Shown here piece by piece: positions 49,743 to 57,900 of a DNA stretch of 64,000 bases (positions within the stretch are counted from its first letter, which is position 1; the number at the start of each line of letters is the position of its first letter). The stretch lies in contig NZ_SBKO01000002.1 of the NCBI RefSeq assembly GCF_004122165.1, positions 186,001 to 250,000 of the forward strand, in the 5' to 3' direction. Origin of the DNA: Flavobacterium amnicola (GTDB lineage: Bacteria > Bacteroidota > Bacteroidia > Flavobacteriales > Flavobacteriaceae). Under the pieces are notes generated by a model, which had not been told where the DNA came from, did not search any database, and saw only the letters and a list, made by a program, of their open reading frames with translations. The position numbers were made by a program, and so were the translations under genes.

Positions 49743-50378
49743 ATGAAAAAAAATGCCTTTTATTTCGGATTACTGGGTGTAATCTTATTTGTCATAACAA
49801 CAATAATAGCTGGAATTGTATATCCAAATTACAGTCATCTATCACAATTTATTAGTGAATCGTATGCTGTAGATGCGCCTTATGCTGACCCGCTTCGCTT
49901 TTATGGTTATATTCCAAGTGGCATTTGCTTTATCCTGTTTGGTTATTTTTCAAATGCATATTTTCCTAAATCAACTCTTAAAACACTTAGTTTGATTGGT
50001 ATCGGATTGGGTTACGGGTTAGGCACCATTATTTGCGGTATTTTCAATTGTGATGCCGGTTGCAATCCCAATTTTGTCAATCCAAGTGTTTCTCAAATAA
50101 TTCATAATTTAAGCGGAATGCTAACTTATTTAATAGTCCCAATTTCTATTTTAGGCTTCGGAATTGCCTCTCGAAAATGGAGTAATAGTGCACTTCTTTC
50201 TAATATCAGTTTAATAGTTGCTGTTCTAAGCTTCGTATTTGTGGTCGTATTAAATCAAAACCTCGATTCTGACTATAAAGGATTAATTCAACGAATTATT
50301 GAAGGCAGTATTTTGTTTTGGATTTTAGTTTGTGCTTTACATATTTCAAAAGCAACTGAACATGCTACAACTCCGTAA
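49743..50378 (+). CDS. DUF998 family membrane protein
   Basis: A 211-residue membrane protein with about six helices. It starts 'MKKNAFYFGLLGVILFVITT'; the longer in-frame start inside the YCII gene is unlikely. 'IVYPNYSHLSQFISESYAVD' with Tyr-x-H/x-x-x-Q-x-I-S-E is the DUF998 hallmark at the first periplasmic loop, and 'GYGLGTIICGIFNCDAGCNP' gives a Cys-rich loop. 'SQIIHNLSGMLTYLIVPIS' carries the conserved His. Function unknown. It is in an operon with the YCII gene and the VOC gene, which overlaps its last 17 bases. Confidence 0.83.
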   Translation: MKKNAFYFGLLGVILFVITTIIAGIVYPNYSHLSQFISESYAVDAPYADPLRFYGYIPSGICFILFGYFSNAYFPKSTLKTLSLIGIGLGYGLGTIICGIFNCDAGCNPNFVNPSVSQIIHNLSGMLTYLIVPISILGFGIASRKWSNSALLSNISLIVAVLSFVFVVVLNQNLDSDYKGLIQRIIEGSILFWILVCALHISKATEHATTP

Positions 50379-50751
50379 AATTCATCATATTGCTTTAATT
50401 TGTTCCGATTATCAGAAGTCGAAACACTTTTATACTTCCATTTTAGGCTTGGAAATTATTCAAGAAAGATACAGAGCGGAACGCCAGTCTTTCAAACTAG
50501 ACCTAACACTCAACGGAATCTATACCATCGAATTATTTTCATTTCCAGATCCTCCCAAAAGAGTTTCCAGACCGGAAGCATCCGGTTTACGTCATCTGGC
50601 TTTTGAAGTAACTAACCTTGAAAAAACCAGAGAATATTTCTGTACACTTAGCATCATTGCAGAAGAAATCAGAACCGATGAATACACCCAAAAGCGTTTT
50701 TTCTTTATCGAAGATCCCGACGGACTTCCTATTGAATTCTATGAGAGCTAA
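50362..50751 (+). CDS. VOC (glyoxalase/bleomycin-resistance fold) family protein, YaeR-like
   Basis: A 129-residue metalloprotein of the vicinal oxygen chelate superfamily, close to YaeR/GloA2. The start is ATG 50362, inside the DUF998 gene. Seen: 'LRKIHHIALICSDYQKSKHF' with the first His ligand, 'YTSILGLEIIQERYRAE', 'YTIELFSFPDPPKR' with a Glu, 'ASGLRHLAFEVTNL' with the second His, and 'FFIEDPDGLPIEFYE' with the last Glu. All four usual metal ligands are therefore present. The substrate is unknown; YaeR-type proteins are not proven glyoxalases. Confidence 0.88.
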   Translation: MLQLRKIHHIALICSDYQKSKHFYTSILGLEIIQERYRAERQSFKLDLTLNGIYTIELFSFPDPPKRVSRPEASGLRHLAFEVTNLEKTREYFCTLSIIAEEIRTDEYTQKRFFFIEDPDGLPIEFYES

Positions 50752-50835
50752 TTAAAATCTTATCAACAAAAAAGAATTCCTAAATACTAAATCGAAATTA
50801 AATTTTACCTTTGATCTTTCAATAATATTACGATT

Positions 50836-51372
50836 ATGATTTATAAATTCAGAGTCATTCTTGACGCAGAAGAAGATGTTTTTAGAGATATTGCTATTGA
50901 AGAAAAAGATTCTTTAGAAGACTTACATAATGCCATTGTCAATGCTTTTGGATTTGACGGATTAGAGATGGCCGCTTTTTATACCTGTGATGACAAATGG
51001 AATCAAGACGAAGAAATTCCGTTGTTTGATACAGGCGATAATCCAGGCGAAGGTTTAACGATGGGCGATTACCTATTGTCTTCTATGTTTGATGATGAAA
51101 ATACCAAAATGATTTATGTGTATGATTTCCTAAACATGTGGACATTCTTTGTGGAATTGGCTGCTGTTGAAGAAAGAGAAACTGGCGTTAATTATCCTGA
51201 TTTATTATTCTCTCACGGAATTATGCCTGCCAGTGCACCAGATAAAGAATTTGAAGCTGAAAAAGGAGATTTTGACAGCGAATTTGAAGACGATTATGAC
51301 GAAGACGACTTAGACATGTTTGAAGGAGATGACTCGTTTGAAGATTACGGATTCGAAGAAAACTGGAATTAA
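50836..51372 (+). CDS. Plasmid pRiA4b ORF-3 family protein
   Basis: A 178-residue soluble acidic protein. The first 120 residues match the pRiA4b ORF-3 family ('IYKFRVILDAEEDVFRDIAI', 'DLHNAIVNAFGFDGLEMAAF', 'YVYDFLNMWTFFVELAAVEE'). The rest is an Asp/Glu-rich tail ('DSEFEDDYDEDDLDMFEGDD'). The family name comes from a plasmid and it is sometimes carried by IS elements, but there is no transposase or repeat here. The family is common as a chromosomal gene in Flavobacteria. Function unknown. It is followed by the nucleoid-associated gene after 74 bp. Confidence 0.87.
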   Translation: MIYKFRVILDAEEDVFRDIAIEEKDSLEDLHNAIVNAFGFDGLEMAAFYTCDDKWNQDEEIPLFDTGDNPGEGLTMGDYLLSSMFDDENTKMIYVYDFLNMWTFFVELAAVEERETGVNYPDLLFSHGIMPASAPDKEFEAEKGDFDSEFEDDYDEDDLDMFEGDDSFEDYGFEENWN

Positions 51373-51446
51373 GAAGTTATTGTAATACTGGATTATAAAA
51401 TTTAATGATTTCTATTGCCTAATGGCTTATGCCTAACAACTAAAAA

Positions 51447-52505
51447 ATGATCAACCTATTTAATACCCACATCGACAATCTTTCTATTCACCGAGTAGGA
51501 AACAAAAGTCGCAACGAAGCTATTTTCTTATCAGAACAACCGTATGGTTTAAACGATGAGATCATGCCTTTGTTGAAAGAATTTTTCTTCAAACCTTTTA
51601 GAGATAAAGAAGAGAATTATTTCCAATTTGCGCACGACGTCGATTTAGAATACAATGAAATGTACAACTTGACTACCGAGATTTTCAACAATCCGAGCAA
51701 TGTACACGATATTTCTAAAAAAATTACGCAGCATTTATTTGAGCAATCCAACCATCCACACATCAAAAACGGAGAAGTATATGTAGCTTATTTGACCAAT
51801 GTGTCTATAGATAACAAACCGTGTGATGCTATTGGAATTTTCAAAAGTGAAATTAAATCCGATTTCCTCCAATTTGAAGAAAAAGAAACCCAATTGGAAA
51901 TGATTTTACAACAAGGAATCAACTTACAACGTTTGGACAAAGGGTGTTTGATTTTCAATTACAAAAAAGAAGAAGGATATAAAATTCTTACAGTAGACAG
52001 CAATCGTTACGATGCCCGCTATTGGTTAGAGCATTTCTTAAGTGTAGATGCTTTTCAAGATGAGAATTTCATGACGAAAAAGTACTTGAAATTTTGTCAA
52101 GATTTTGCCAAAGACGTGGTATTACCAGCAGAAGACAAAAAAGAAGAAGTAATGTTTATGAATCGAGCGGTAAATCACTTTGCGAAGAATGACAACTTTG
52201 AAGAATCGTTATTTTTGAATGAAGTAATAGATAATCCTGATTTAATTTCAGAATTTAAAAACTACAAAGTAGACAAAGGCGAAAAATACAGTATTGAAGA
52301 TTTAACCACCTTCCCTATTGCTAATGCTGCCGTGACCGATGCACGACGTAAAATGAAAAACGTAATTGAATTGGATACCAATATTCAAATCAAATTGGAT
52401 TTTATTAACCCTGAAAGTGCCGAAAAGTATGTAGAAAAAGGCTGGGACGAAGAAAAACAAATGTATTATTACTTAGTATATTTCAATAAGGAACAAAAAT
52501 CCTAA
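51447..52505 (+). CDS. Nucleoid-associated protein (NdpA/YejK family)
   Basis: A 352-residue cytosolic protein of the 37-kDa nucleoid-associated family. Seen: an N-terminal 'INLFNTHIDNLSIHRVGNKS', the middle segment 'EVYVAYLTNVSIDNKPCDAI' then 'GIFKSEIKSDFLQFEE', 'RLDKGCLIFNYKKEEGYKIL', 'SNRYDARYWLEHFLSV', and a C-terminal 'IQIKLDFINPESAEKYVEKG'. The length agrees with E. coli YejK (335 residues). A hairpin terminator follows directly. DNA binding is assumed from the family. Confidence 0.85.
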   Translation: MINLFNTHIDNLSIHRVGNKSRNEAIFLSEQPYGLNDEIMPLLKEFFFKPFRDKEENYFQFAHDVDLEYNEMYNLTTEIFNNPSNVHDISKKITQHLFEQSNHPHIKNGEVYVAYLTNVSIDNKPCDAIGIFKSEIKSDFLQFEEKETQLEMILQQGINLQRLDKGCLIFNYKKEEGYKILTVDSNRYDARYWLEHFLSVDAFQDENFMTKKYLKFCQDFAKDVVLPAEDKKEEVMFMNRAVNHFAKNDNFEESLFLNEVIDNPDLISEFKNYKVDKGEKYSIEDLTTFPIANAAVTDARRKMKNVIELDTNIQIKLDFINPESAEKYVEKGWDEEKQMYYYLVYFNKEQKS

Positions 52506-52512
52506 TACTCTA

Positions 52513-52544
52513 AAATCCTCAAGTACGCTTGAGGATTTTTTTTA
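52513..52544 (+). terminator. Rho-independent terminator of the nucleoid-associated gene
   Basis: 11-bp stem AAATCCTCAAG/CTTGAGGATTT (52513-52523, 52528-52538) with loop TACG, then a T run that merges into the -7 box of the next gene. Confidence 0.88.
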
Positions 52545-52550
52545 TCTTTG
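52543..52550 (+). promoter_or_regulatory. -7 box TATCTTTG of the DUF4442 gene
   Basis: TAnnTTTG match 18 bp before the ATG. It begins in the T run of the preceding terminator, so the promoter upstream half overlaps the terminator hairpin. Confidence 0.5.
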
Positions 52551-52568
52551 AAAAACAACTTTTAGAAT

Positions 52569-53078
52569 ATGTACCAACAATTATCCAAAATTGCCCGAAA
52601 ATTCATGAAAGAATCTACGATGTTTAAAGTAGGTTTCAATCTTTCTCCTATGTACAGAAGAAGTACGGCACGAATTCTTTCGGTTTCTGATGATTTGCAT
52701 ACCGTCAAAATTAGAATTCCGTTAAATTGGAAAAACAGAAACTATGTCGGTTCTATTTTCGGAGGCAGTTTATTTGCTTCTGTCGATCCGATTCCCATGA
52801 TTCAATTGATGTATATTTTGAAAGAAGACTATATCGTTTGGGATAAAAGTGCGCATATTCAGTTCAAACGTCCTGCTCGTGAAGCCATGTATGCTTCTTT
52901 CGAATTTACCGCAGCAGAAATTGAAAGGATTATTGAAAATGTAAAAGAAAACAACGAAATTGAACATCCAAAAGTTACTTACATTACTAATAAAACGGGC
53001 GATACTGTATTTTGTGAAGTAACCAAATCCATTTATATTGCCAATAAGGAGTTTTTTAAGAACAAGAGACGAAATTAA
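52569..53078 (+). CDS. DUF4442 hotdog-fold protein (PaaI/YiiD-like thioesterase fold)
   Basis: A 169-residue protein of the DUF4442 family, related to hotdog-fold acyl-CoA thioesterases. Seen: 'FKVGFNLSPMYRRSTARILS', 'TVKIRIPLNWKNRNYVGSIF' followed by 'GGSLFASVDPIPMIQLMYIL' (the position of the usual active-site loop), and 'VWDKSAHIQFKRPAREAMYA'. No acyl-CoA substrate can be assigned. It stands alone between two promoters. Confidence 0.83.
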   Translation: MYQQLSKIARKFMKESTMFKVGFNLSPMYRRSTARILSVSDDLHTVKIRIPLNWKNRNYVGSIFGGSLFASVDPIPMIQLMYILKEDYIVWDKSAHIQFKRPAREAMYASFEFTAAEIERIIENVKENNEIEHPKVTYITNKTGDTVFCEVTKSIYIANKEFFKNKRRN

Positions 53079-53112
53079 ACTCCTAATCTTTTAAACATTA
53101 AACTTAAAATAG

Positions 53113-53120
53113 TATTTTTG
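53113..53120 (+). promoter_or_regulatory. -7 box TATTTTTG of the BatA/VWA operon
   Basis: TAnnTTTG match 16 bp before the ATG at 53137, giving a short leader. Confidence 0.45.
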
Positions 53121-53136
53121 ACAAACCTTTTCACAA

Positions 53137-55065
53137 ATGCAATTCAAACATCCTGAAATTCTGTATTTCCTTTTCTTACTGGTTATACCAATTTTAGTGC
53201 ATTTGTTTCAACTTCGAAAATTTAAAATTGAATATTTTACCAACGTAAAATTACTTAAAGAACTTTCGATTCAAACCCGAAAAAGTTCTAAAATCAAAAA
53301 ATACTTATTGCTTGCTACTCGGCTATTACTATTAACTGCTTTAATTATAGCCTTTGCTCAACCGTTTTTCGCTGCCAAAGATAGCAAGAGTAAAAACAAC
53401 GAATTGTATGTTATACTTGACAATTCCTTTAGTATGCAAGCCAAAGGACAAAAGGGTGAACTACTAAAACGTGCCGTTCAAGATTTACTCGAAAAAACAC
53501 CCGAAAATGTACAGTTATCTATTGTCACCAATAGTGAGGAATTTTGGAATACTTCGATAAAAAACATACAAAAAGAGCTGCAAAACTTATCGTACAGTGC
53601 CATTCCTTTTTCGTTAGAAAATGCCCTAACCAAAGTCAAATCGCACAACAGTAATAACCAAAAAGATATTGTGATAATTACGGATGCTATAGGTTTAAAA
53701 ACGCAATCGTTAGCAAATGTATCAGAAAACACCAAAACGTATTTCGTAATTCCTGAAGCCGAAAAGCTCGAAAACATTGCTATTGATAGTGTTTTTGTAG
53801 CACAATCTTTAGAGAATTTTTATGAAATTGGCGTAAACGTTTCTTCAAATTTTGAAGAAGAAAAATCGATTCCGGTTTCGATGTTCAATAACGAAAGCTT
53901 GATTGCCAAAGCCATTTTAAAACTCAACAAACGCAAACAAACCTTAAGTTTCACCATTCCAAAAGCGGAATTCAATGGTTATATAACTTTAAATGACAAT
54001 AGCTTAGCTTTTGACAATACGTTTTATTTTTCCATTTCAAAACCATCAAAAGTAAATGTTTTGAGTATTGGCGAAAATGAGAAAAGTACGTTTTTATCCA
54101 AAATATATACCCAACCCGATTTCAATTATCAAAACGTAACGATTAATGCACTCGATTATAGTAAAATTCCGAATCAGGATGCAATAATCTTGAATGAATT
54201 GGACAATATTCCTTTGGCGATGCATACTAATTTGAAGAAATTCATCGAAAAAGGCGGCAATCTAGTTTTTATTCCTTCTGTTAAAAACGACTTACAGAAC
54301 ATCAACAGTTTTCTGGCTAATTTTGGCAACCTTCAATTTGTAAACCTTCAAAATCAAGACAAGAAAATTACCAAAATCAATTTTGCCAATCCACTTTTTG
54401 CTAATGTTTTCGAAAAGAAAATAAGCAATTTTCAATATCCATCCGTCAAACAAAGTTTCGGTGTGAAATCATCGGCATCACAAGCCATTACTTATGAAGA
54501 CCAAACAGGATTCTTAAATAGCATTTTTAAAAATTCAGGTGCTGTTTTTATCTTTTCAGCACCAATAAATAAAGAAAATTCCAACTTTCAAAATTCACCA
54601 CTTATTGTCCCAACTTTTTATAAAATGGGTAGTATTAATGATAAAAACGGGGTGAAATTTGAAACTATTGGCAACAGTCAATCGGTACTTGTTCCAGCTG
54701 TTTTATCAAAGGACGAAGTAGTTTCGATCAAAAACAATTCGGAGGAATTTATTCCAATGCAACAAATCATGGACGATAAAGTCAAAATTTCATGCGGAGA
54801 TAATCCGAAGAAAGCAGGAAATTATGAAATTGTTCAGTATAAAAAATCGGTGGGAACACTTAGTTTTAATTATGACCGAAAAGAAAGTGCCCTAACGAGT
54901 CCTAGTAGCGAAAGTATCGACCAAATAAATCAAATAGACAGTTTAGAATCGTTTTTTGACACTATTGAAATAGAGCGTACTGATAATCAAATCTGGAAAT
55001 GGTTTCTTATTTTTACGCTGATCTTTTTATTCCTTGAAATTCTTATTCAAAAATTTATAAAATGA
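53137..55065 (+). CDS. BatA-domain / VWA membrane protein
   Basis: A 642-residue inner-membrane protein. The N-terminal BatA (aerotolerance-type) domain has two helices, 'YFLFLLVIPILVHLFQLRKF' and 'LLLATRLLLLTALIIAFAQP'. A von Willebrand A domain has the metal-site motif 'VILDNSFSMQAKG' (DxSxS form) and 'DIVIITDAIG'. A central DUF-like beta region follows, and a C-terminal helix is at about 622-640 ('KWFLIFTLIFLFLEILIQKF'). The stop overlaps the start of the dihydroorotase-like gene (ATGA), so translation is coupled. Proteins of this type next to a dihydroorotase homologue recur in Flavobacteria. Function unknown. Confidence 0.86.
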   Translation: MQFKHPEILYFLFLLVIPILVHLFQLRKFKIEYFTNVKLLKELSIQTRKSSKIKKYLLLATRLLLLTALIIAFAQPFFAAKDSKSKNNELYVILDNSFSMQAKGQKGELLKRAVQDLLEKTPENVQLSIVTNSEEFWNTSIKNIQKELQNLSYSAIPFSLENALTKVKSHNSNNQKDIVIITDAIGLKTQSLANVSENTKTYFVIPEAEKLENIAIDSVFVAQSLENFYEIGVNVSSNFEEEKSIPVSMFNNESLIAKAILKLNKRKQTLSFTIPKAEFNGYITLNDNSLAFDNTFYFSISKPSKVNVLSIGENEKSTFLSKIYTQPDFNYQNVTINALDYSKIPNQDAIILNELDNIPLAMHTNLKKFIEKGGNLVFIPSVKNDLQNINSFLANFGNLQFVNLQNQDKKITKINFANPLFANVFEKKISNFQYPSVKQSFGVKSSASQAITYEDQTGFLNSIFKNSGAVFIFSAPINKENSNFQNSPLIVPTFYKMGSINDKNGVKFETIGNSQSVLVPAVLSKDEVVSIKNNSEEFIPMQQIMDDKVKISCGDNPKKAGNYEIVQYKKSVGTLSFNYDRKESALTSPSSESIDQINQIDSLESFFDTIEIERTDNQIWKWFLIFTLIFLFLEILIQKFIK

Positions 55066-56315
55066 GTATAATTATCCGAAATGCCCGAATTATTGAAAAC
55101 AACAATCCTTTTCACAATCAGATTGTCGATATCAAAATTACCGATGGCACCATTGAAACGATAGGAACTAATCTTCAAGCCTCAGGCGACTCACAAGAGA
55201 TTAAGTTGGATAATTTACATCTTTCATCAGGTTGGTTTGACACCAGTGTTTCCCTTGGAGAACCTGGATTTGAAGAGAGAGAAACCATCAGTAACGGCTT
55301 AGAAGTTGCAGCAAAATCAGGATTTACAGGAATAGCGCTACAACCCAACTCCAACCCTATTTTAGACAACCAATCGCAAATTCATTTTGTCAAGCAAAGA
55401 GCCCAAAATAAAGCTACCGATTTATTTCCGATTGGGGCTTTAACTCAAAAAAGTGATGGAATTGATTTGGCCGAACTTTTCGATATGAAAAACGCCGGAG
55501 CTATTGCTTTTGGAGATTACAACAAAAATCTAGACAATGCCAATCTGCTTAAAATAGCCTTACAATACACGCAAGATTTTAACGGAAAAGTAATTGCTTT
55601 TTCACAAGACAATACCATTAAGGGAAAAGGAATTGTAAACGAAGGGATTGTTTCGACACAATTAGGATTGAAAGGAATTCCTTCATTAGCAGAAGAATTA
55701 ATCATTGCACGAAACCTTTTCATCTTAGCATATACCGGCGGAAAACTACATATCCCTACCCTTTCTTCTGCAAAATCGGTGGATTTGATTCGAGAAGCAA
55801 AAGCAAAAGGCTTAGAAGTAACTTGTAGTGTTGCAGTGCACAATTTACTGGTTACGGATGCCGTTTTAGCGAGTTTTGACGCTAATTACCGAGTTACACC
55901 ACCACTTCGAACGGAAAACGATAGAAAAGCGCTAATCAATGGTGTTTTAGACGGCACAATTGACTGTATTACTTCCGATCATAATCCGATCGATATTGAA
56001 CATAAGAAATTGGAATTTGATTTGGCTAAAAATGGCACCATCGGACTAGAAAGTGCTTTCAGTACTTTGCAAACCGTTCTTCCAACCGAAGTTATCGTAG
56101 AAAAACTAACGGCAGGACGAAGTGTTTTCGGAATAGAATCTATAACAATAAAAGAAGGTCAAAAAGCTAACATCACTTTATTTACAAACGAAGGAACGGC
56201 TACTTTTGAAGAAAAAGACATACTTTCAAAATCTAAAAATTCGGTATTCTTAGGTCAAGCGACAAAAGGAAAAGTCTACGGAATCTATAACAACAATCAA
56301 TTAGTATTATCTTAA
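55062..56315 (+). CDS. Dihydroorotase homologue lacking the metal ligands (probably non-catalytic)
   Basis: A 417-residue amidohydrolase-fold protein aligning to type I dihydroorotases over its full length ('IIIRNARIIENNNPFHNQIV', 'GEPGFEERETISNGLEVAAK', 'GFTGIALQPNSNP', 'VTPPLRTENDRKALINGVLD'). The metal and substrate residues are changed: the D-x-H-x-H-x-R motif reads 'FDTSVSLGEPG'; 'LHI.H.ST' reads 'LHIPTLSS'; the 'H.ED' site reads 'AFSQDN'; only the Asp of 'ITSDHNP' remains. It resembles the inactive PyrC' chains that support aspartate carbamoyltransferase. Pyrimidine synthesis activity should not be assumed. It overlaps the BatA/VWA gene by 4 bp and is followed after 10 bp by a small membrane protein. 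Confidence 0.85.
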   Translation: MSIIIRNARIIENNNPFHNQIVDIKITDGTIETIGTNLQASGDSQEIKLDNLHLSSGWFDTSVSLGEPGFEERETISNGLEVAAKSGFTGIALQPNSNPILDNQSQIHFVKQRAQNKATDLFPIGALTQKSDGIDLAELFDMKNAGAIAFGDYNKNLDNANLLKIALQYTQDFNGKVIAFSQDNTIKGKGIVNEGIVSTQLGLKGIPSLAEELIIARNLFILAYTGGKLHIPTLSSAKSVDLIREAKAKGLEVTCSVAVHNLLVTDAVLASFDANYRVTPPLRTENDRKALINGVLDGTIDCITSDHNPIDIEHKKLEFDLAKNGTIGLESAFSTLQTVLPTEVIVEKLTAGRSVFGIESITIKEGQKANITLFTNEGTATFEEKDILSKSKNSVFLGQATKGKVYGIYNNNQLVLS

Positions 56316-56325
56316 ATAGTAAACC

Positions 56326-56649
56326 ATGAACAACTCTATAGAAGAAGGAAAACAAGCCGCTATCATCAGTTATGTGACTATCATTGGTACTGTCATTGCC
56401 ATTTTTATGAATAATGAAAAGAGAAATGAATTTTCTTCGTTTCATATTCGTCAAGCTTTAGGAATTAATTTGACCTATTTTGCATTAGGCTATTTTATAG
56501 GTTATTTTGATAGCTGGATGATTTCATCAGCCTACTGGACTTTTATATTCATCTTATGGGTTTTCGGATTCATTGGTGCCTTACAGGGTGAACAAAAACT
56601 AGTTCCTTTAGTTGGAGAATGGTACCAAAAAATATTTAAAAGCCTATAA
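56326..56649 (+). CDS. Small membrane protein, DUF4870/Tic20-like
   Basis: A 107-residue protein with about three helices. It starts 'MNNSIEEGKQAAIISYVTII' and has the 'NEKRNEFSSFHIRQALGINL' segment typical of DUF4870/Tic20-like proteins (F-H-x-R-Q-A), then 'YWTFIFILWVFGFIGALQGE' and 'KLVPLVGEWYQKIFK'. Function unknown. The genes on either side start and end within 3-10 bp, so it is part of the BatA-dihydroorotase-like-esterase operon. Confidence 0.83.
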   Translation: MNNSIEEGKQAAIISYVTIIGTVIAIFMNNEKRNEFSSFHIRQALGINLTYFALGYFIGYFDSWMISSAYWTFIFILWVFGFIGALQGEQKLVPLVGEWYQKIFKSL

Positions 56650-56652
56650 TTT

Positions 56653-57303
56653 ATGAATCTTTCACTATATCACCTAGTTCGTGAGCCTAAAATAAAATTA
56701 GATAAAAATCCGCTTATCCTATTACTTCATGGTTATGGAAGTAATGAAGAAGATTTGTTTTCATTTGCTTCCGAGTTACCCGAAGAATATTATGTGATTT
56801 CTACACGAGCACCCTACGATATGATGTATGGCAGTTATGCTTGGTATGCGATTAATTTTGATGCCGATGAAAAGAAATTTTCCGATTTGGACCAAGCCCG
56901 TTCTTCGCGTGATTTAATCATTCAATTTGTGGATGAATTGGTGGCTAATTATGCTATCGATGCTAATAAAATTACGCTGGTTGGTTTTAGCCAAGGTTCA
57001 ATTTTAAGTTATGCTATTGCACTTTCATATCCGCAAAAAATTCAACGAGTGGTGGCAATGAGTGGCTATTTCAATGAAGAAATTGCTGTAGATAATTACC
57101 AAGCCAACGATTTTACAAAACTGCAAATCTTTGCTTCTCATGGCAATGTAGATCAAGTAGTTCCCGTAGAATGGGCACGAAAAGCAAAACCTGTTTTAGA
57201 TCGCCTTGGAATTTCAAATGTCTACAAGGAATATCCGGTTGGACACGGTGTGGCGCCTCAAAATTTCTACGATTTCAGAAATTGGTTAAACGAAACAAAA
57301 TAA
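56653..57303 (+). CDS. Alpha/beta hydrolase, phospholipase/carboxylesterase family
   Basis: A 216-residue serine esterase. Seen: oxyanion region 'LILLLHGYGSNEEDLFSFAS', nucleophile elbow 'ITLVGFSQGSILSYAIALSY' (G-F-S-Q-G), catalytic Asp in 'FASHGNVDQVVPVEWAR' and His in 'YPVGHGVAPQ'. The length and motifs fit the LysoPLA/acyl-protein thioesterase-type branch. It has no signal peptide, so it is cytosolic. It is followed by the pentapeptide gene after 4 bp. Confidence 0.9.
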   Translation: MNLSLYHLVREPKIKLDKNPLILLLHGYGSNEEDLFSFASELPEEYYVISTRAPYDMMYGSYAWYAINFDADEKKFSDLDQARSSRDLIIQFVDELVANYAIDANKITLVGFSQGSILSYAIALSYPQKIQRVVAMSGYFNEEIAVDNYQANDFTKLQIFASHGNVDQVVPVEWARKAKPVLDRLGISNVYKEYPVGHGVAPQNFYDFRNWLNETK

Positions 57304-57307
57304 CACT

Positions 57308-57877
57308 ATGAGCGAATTCATTTTCGATAAGACATTTGAACACACAACCATTTCAAAATACCAACTTTGTAATAACGAATACGAAAATTGTACTTTTAAC
57401 TATTGTGATTTTACCGATTGTAACTTTACGGGTGCCATATTTGTCGATTGTACTTTTAACCATTGCAATTTTAAAGAAGCTAAAATTGGTCATGTAGGAT
57501 TGCGACAAGTCATGTTTATCGATTCCGATTTTACAGGAGTTAATTTTGCCATGACCGACCAAGTAATTTATGAATTTCATTTCACTAATTGTTTGTTGGA
57601 TTATGCCATGTTTTATAAGTTAAAATTGAAAGGAATGCAGTTTACCAATTGCAGTATGGTTTCGGTCGATTTTATGGAAAGCGATTTAACCGAAGCCTTA
57701 TTTGACAATTGCAACCTTCGATTGGCGGTATTTTCAGATACTAATTTAACCAAAGCCGATTTTTACTCTAGTCAAAACTTCTCTATCAATCCTGTAAAAA
57801 ACAAACTTAAAAAAGCGATTTTTTCCAATGAAAATGTGAAAGGATTATTAGACAAATTTGAAATTATAATCAAATAG
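57308..57877 (+). CDS. Pentapeptide repeat protein
   Basis: A 189-residue right-handed quadrilateral beta-helix protein. Repeats of the A(D/N)LXX type: 'NCTFNYCDFTDCNFTGAIFV', 'DCTFNHCNFKEAKIGHVGL', 'FTNCSMVSVDFMESDLTEAL' and 'FDNCNLRLAVFSDTNLTKAD'. Similar proteins (Qnr, MfpA) mimic DNA and protect gyrase, but this protein lacks evidence for that role; many chromosomal homologues have no known job. It ends with TAG and is followed after 23 bp by the ankyrin gene. Confidence 0.88.
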   Translation: MSEFIFDKTFEHTTISKYQLCNNEYENCTFNYCDFTDCNFTGAIFVDCTFNHCNFKEAKIGHVGLRQVMFIDSDFTGVNFAMTDQVIYEFHFTNCLLDYAMFYKLKLKGMQFTNCSMVSVDFMESDLTEALFDNCNLRLAVFSDTNLTKADFYSSQNFSINPVKNKLKKAIFSNENVKGLLDKFEIIIK

Positions 57878-57900
57878 TAGTGTTTAATCTAATATAGTTC

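Noticed and set aside
50836..51372. pRiA4b ORF-3 family gene as a sign of a plasmid or IS element.
   Set aside because: No transposase, terminal repeats or change of gene style is seen around it; the family is common on Flavobacteria chromosomes.
57308..57877. Pentapeptide protein as a quinolone-resistance (Qnr) determinant.
   Set aside because: The repeat pattern is general, and the Qnr loop features and context cannot be recognised, so no resistance claim is made.
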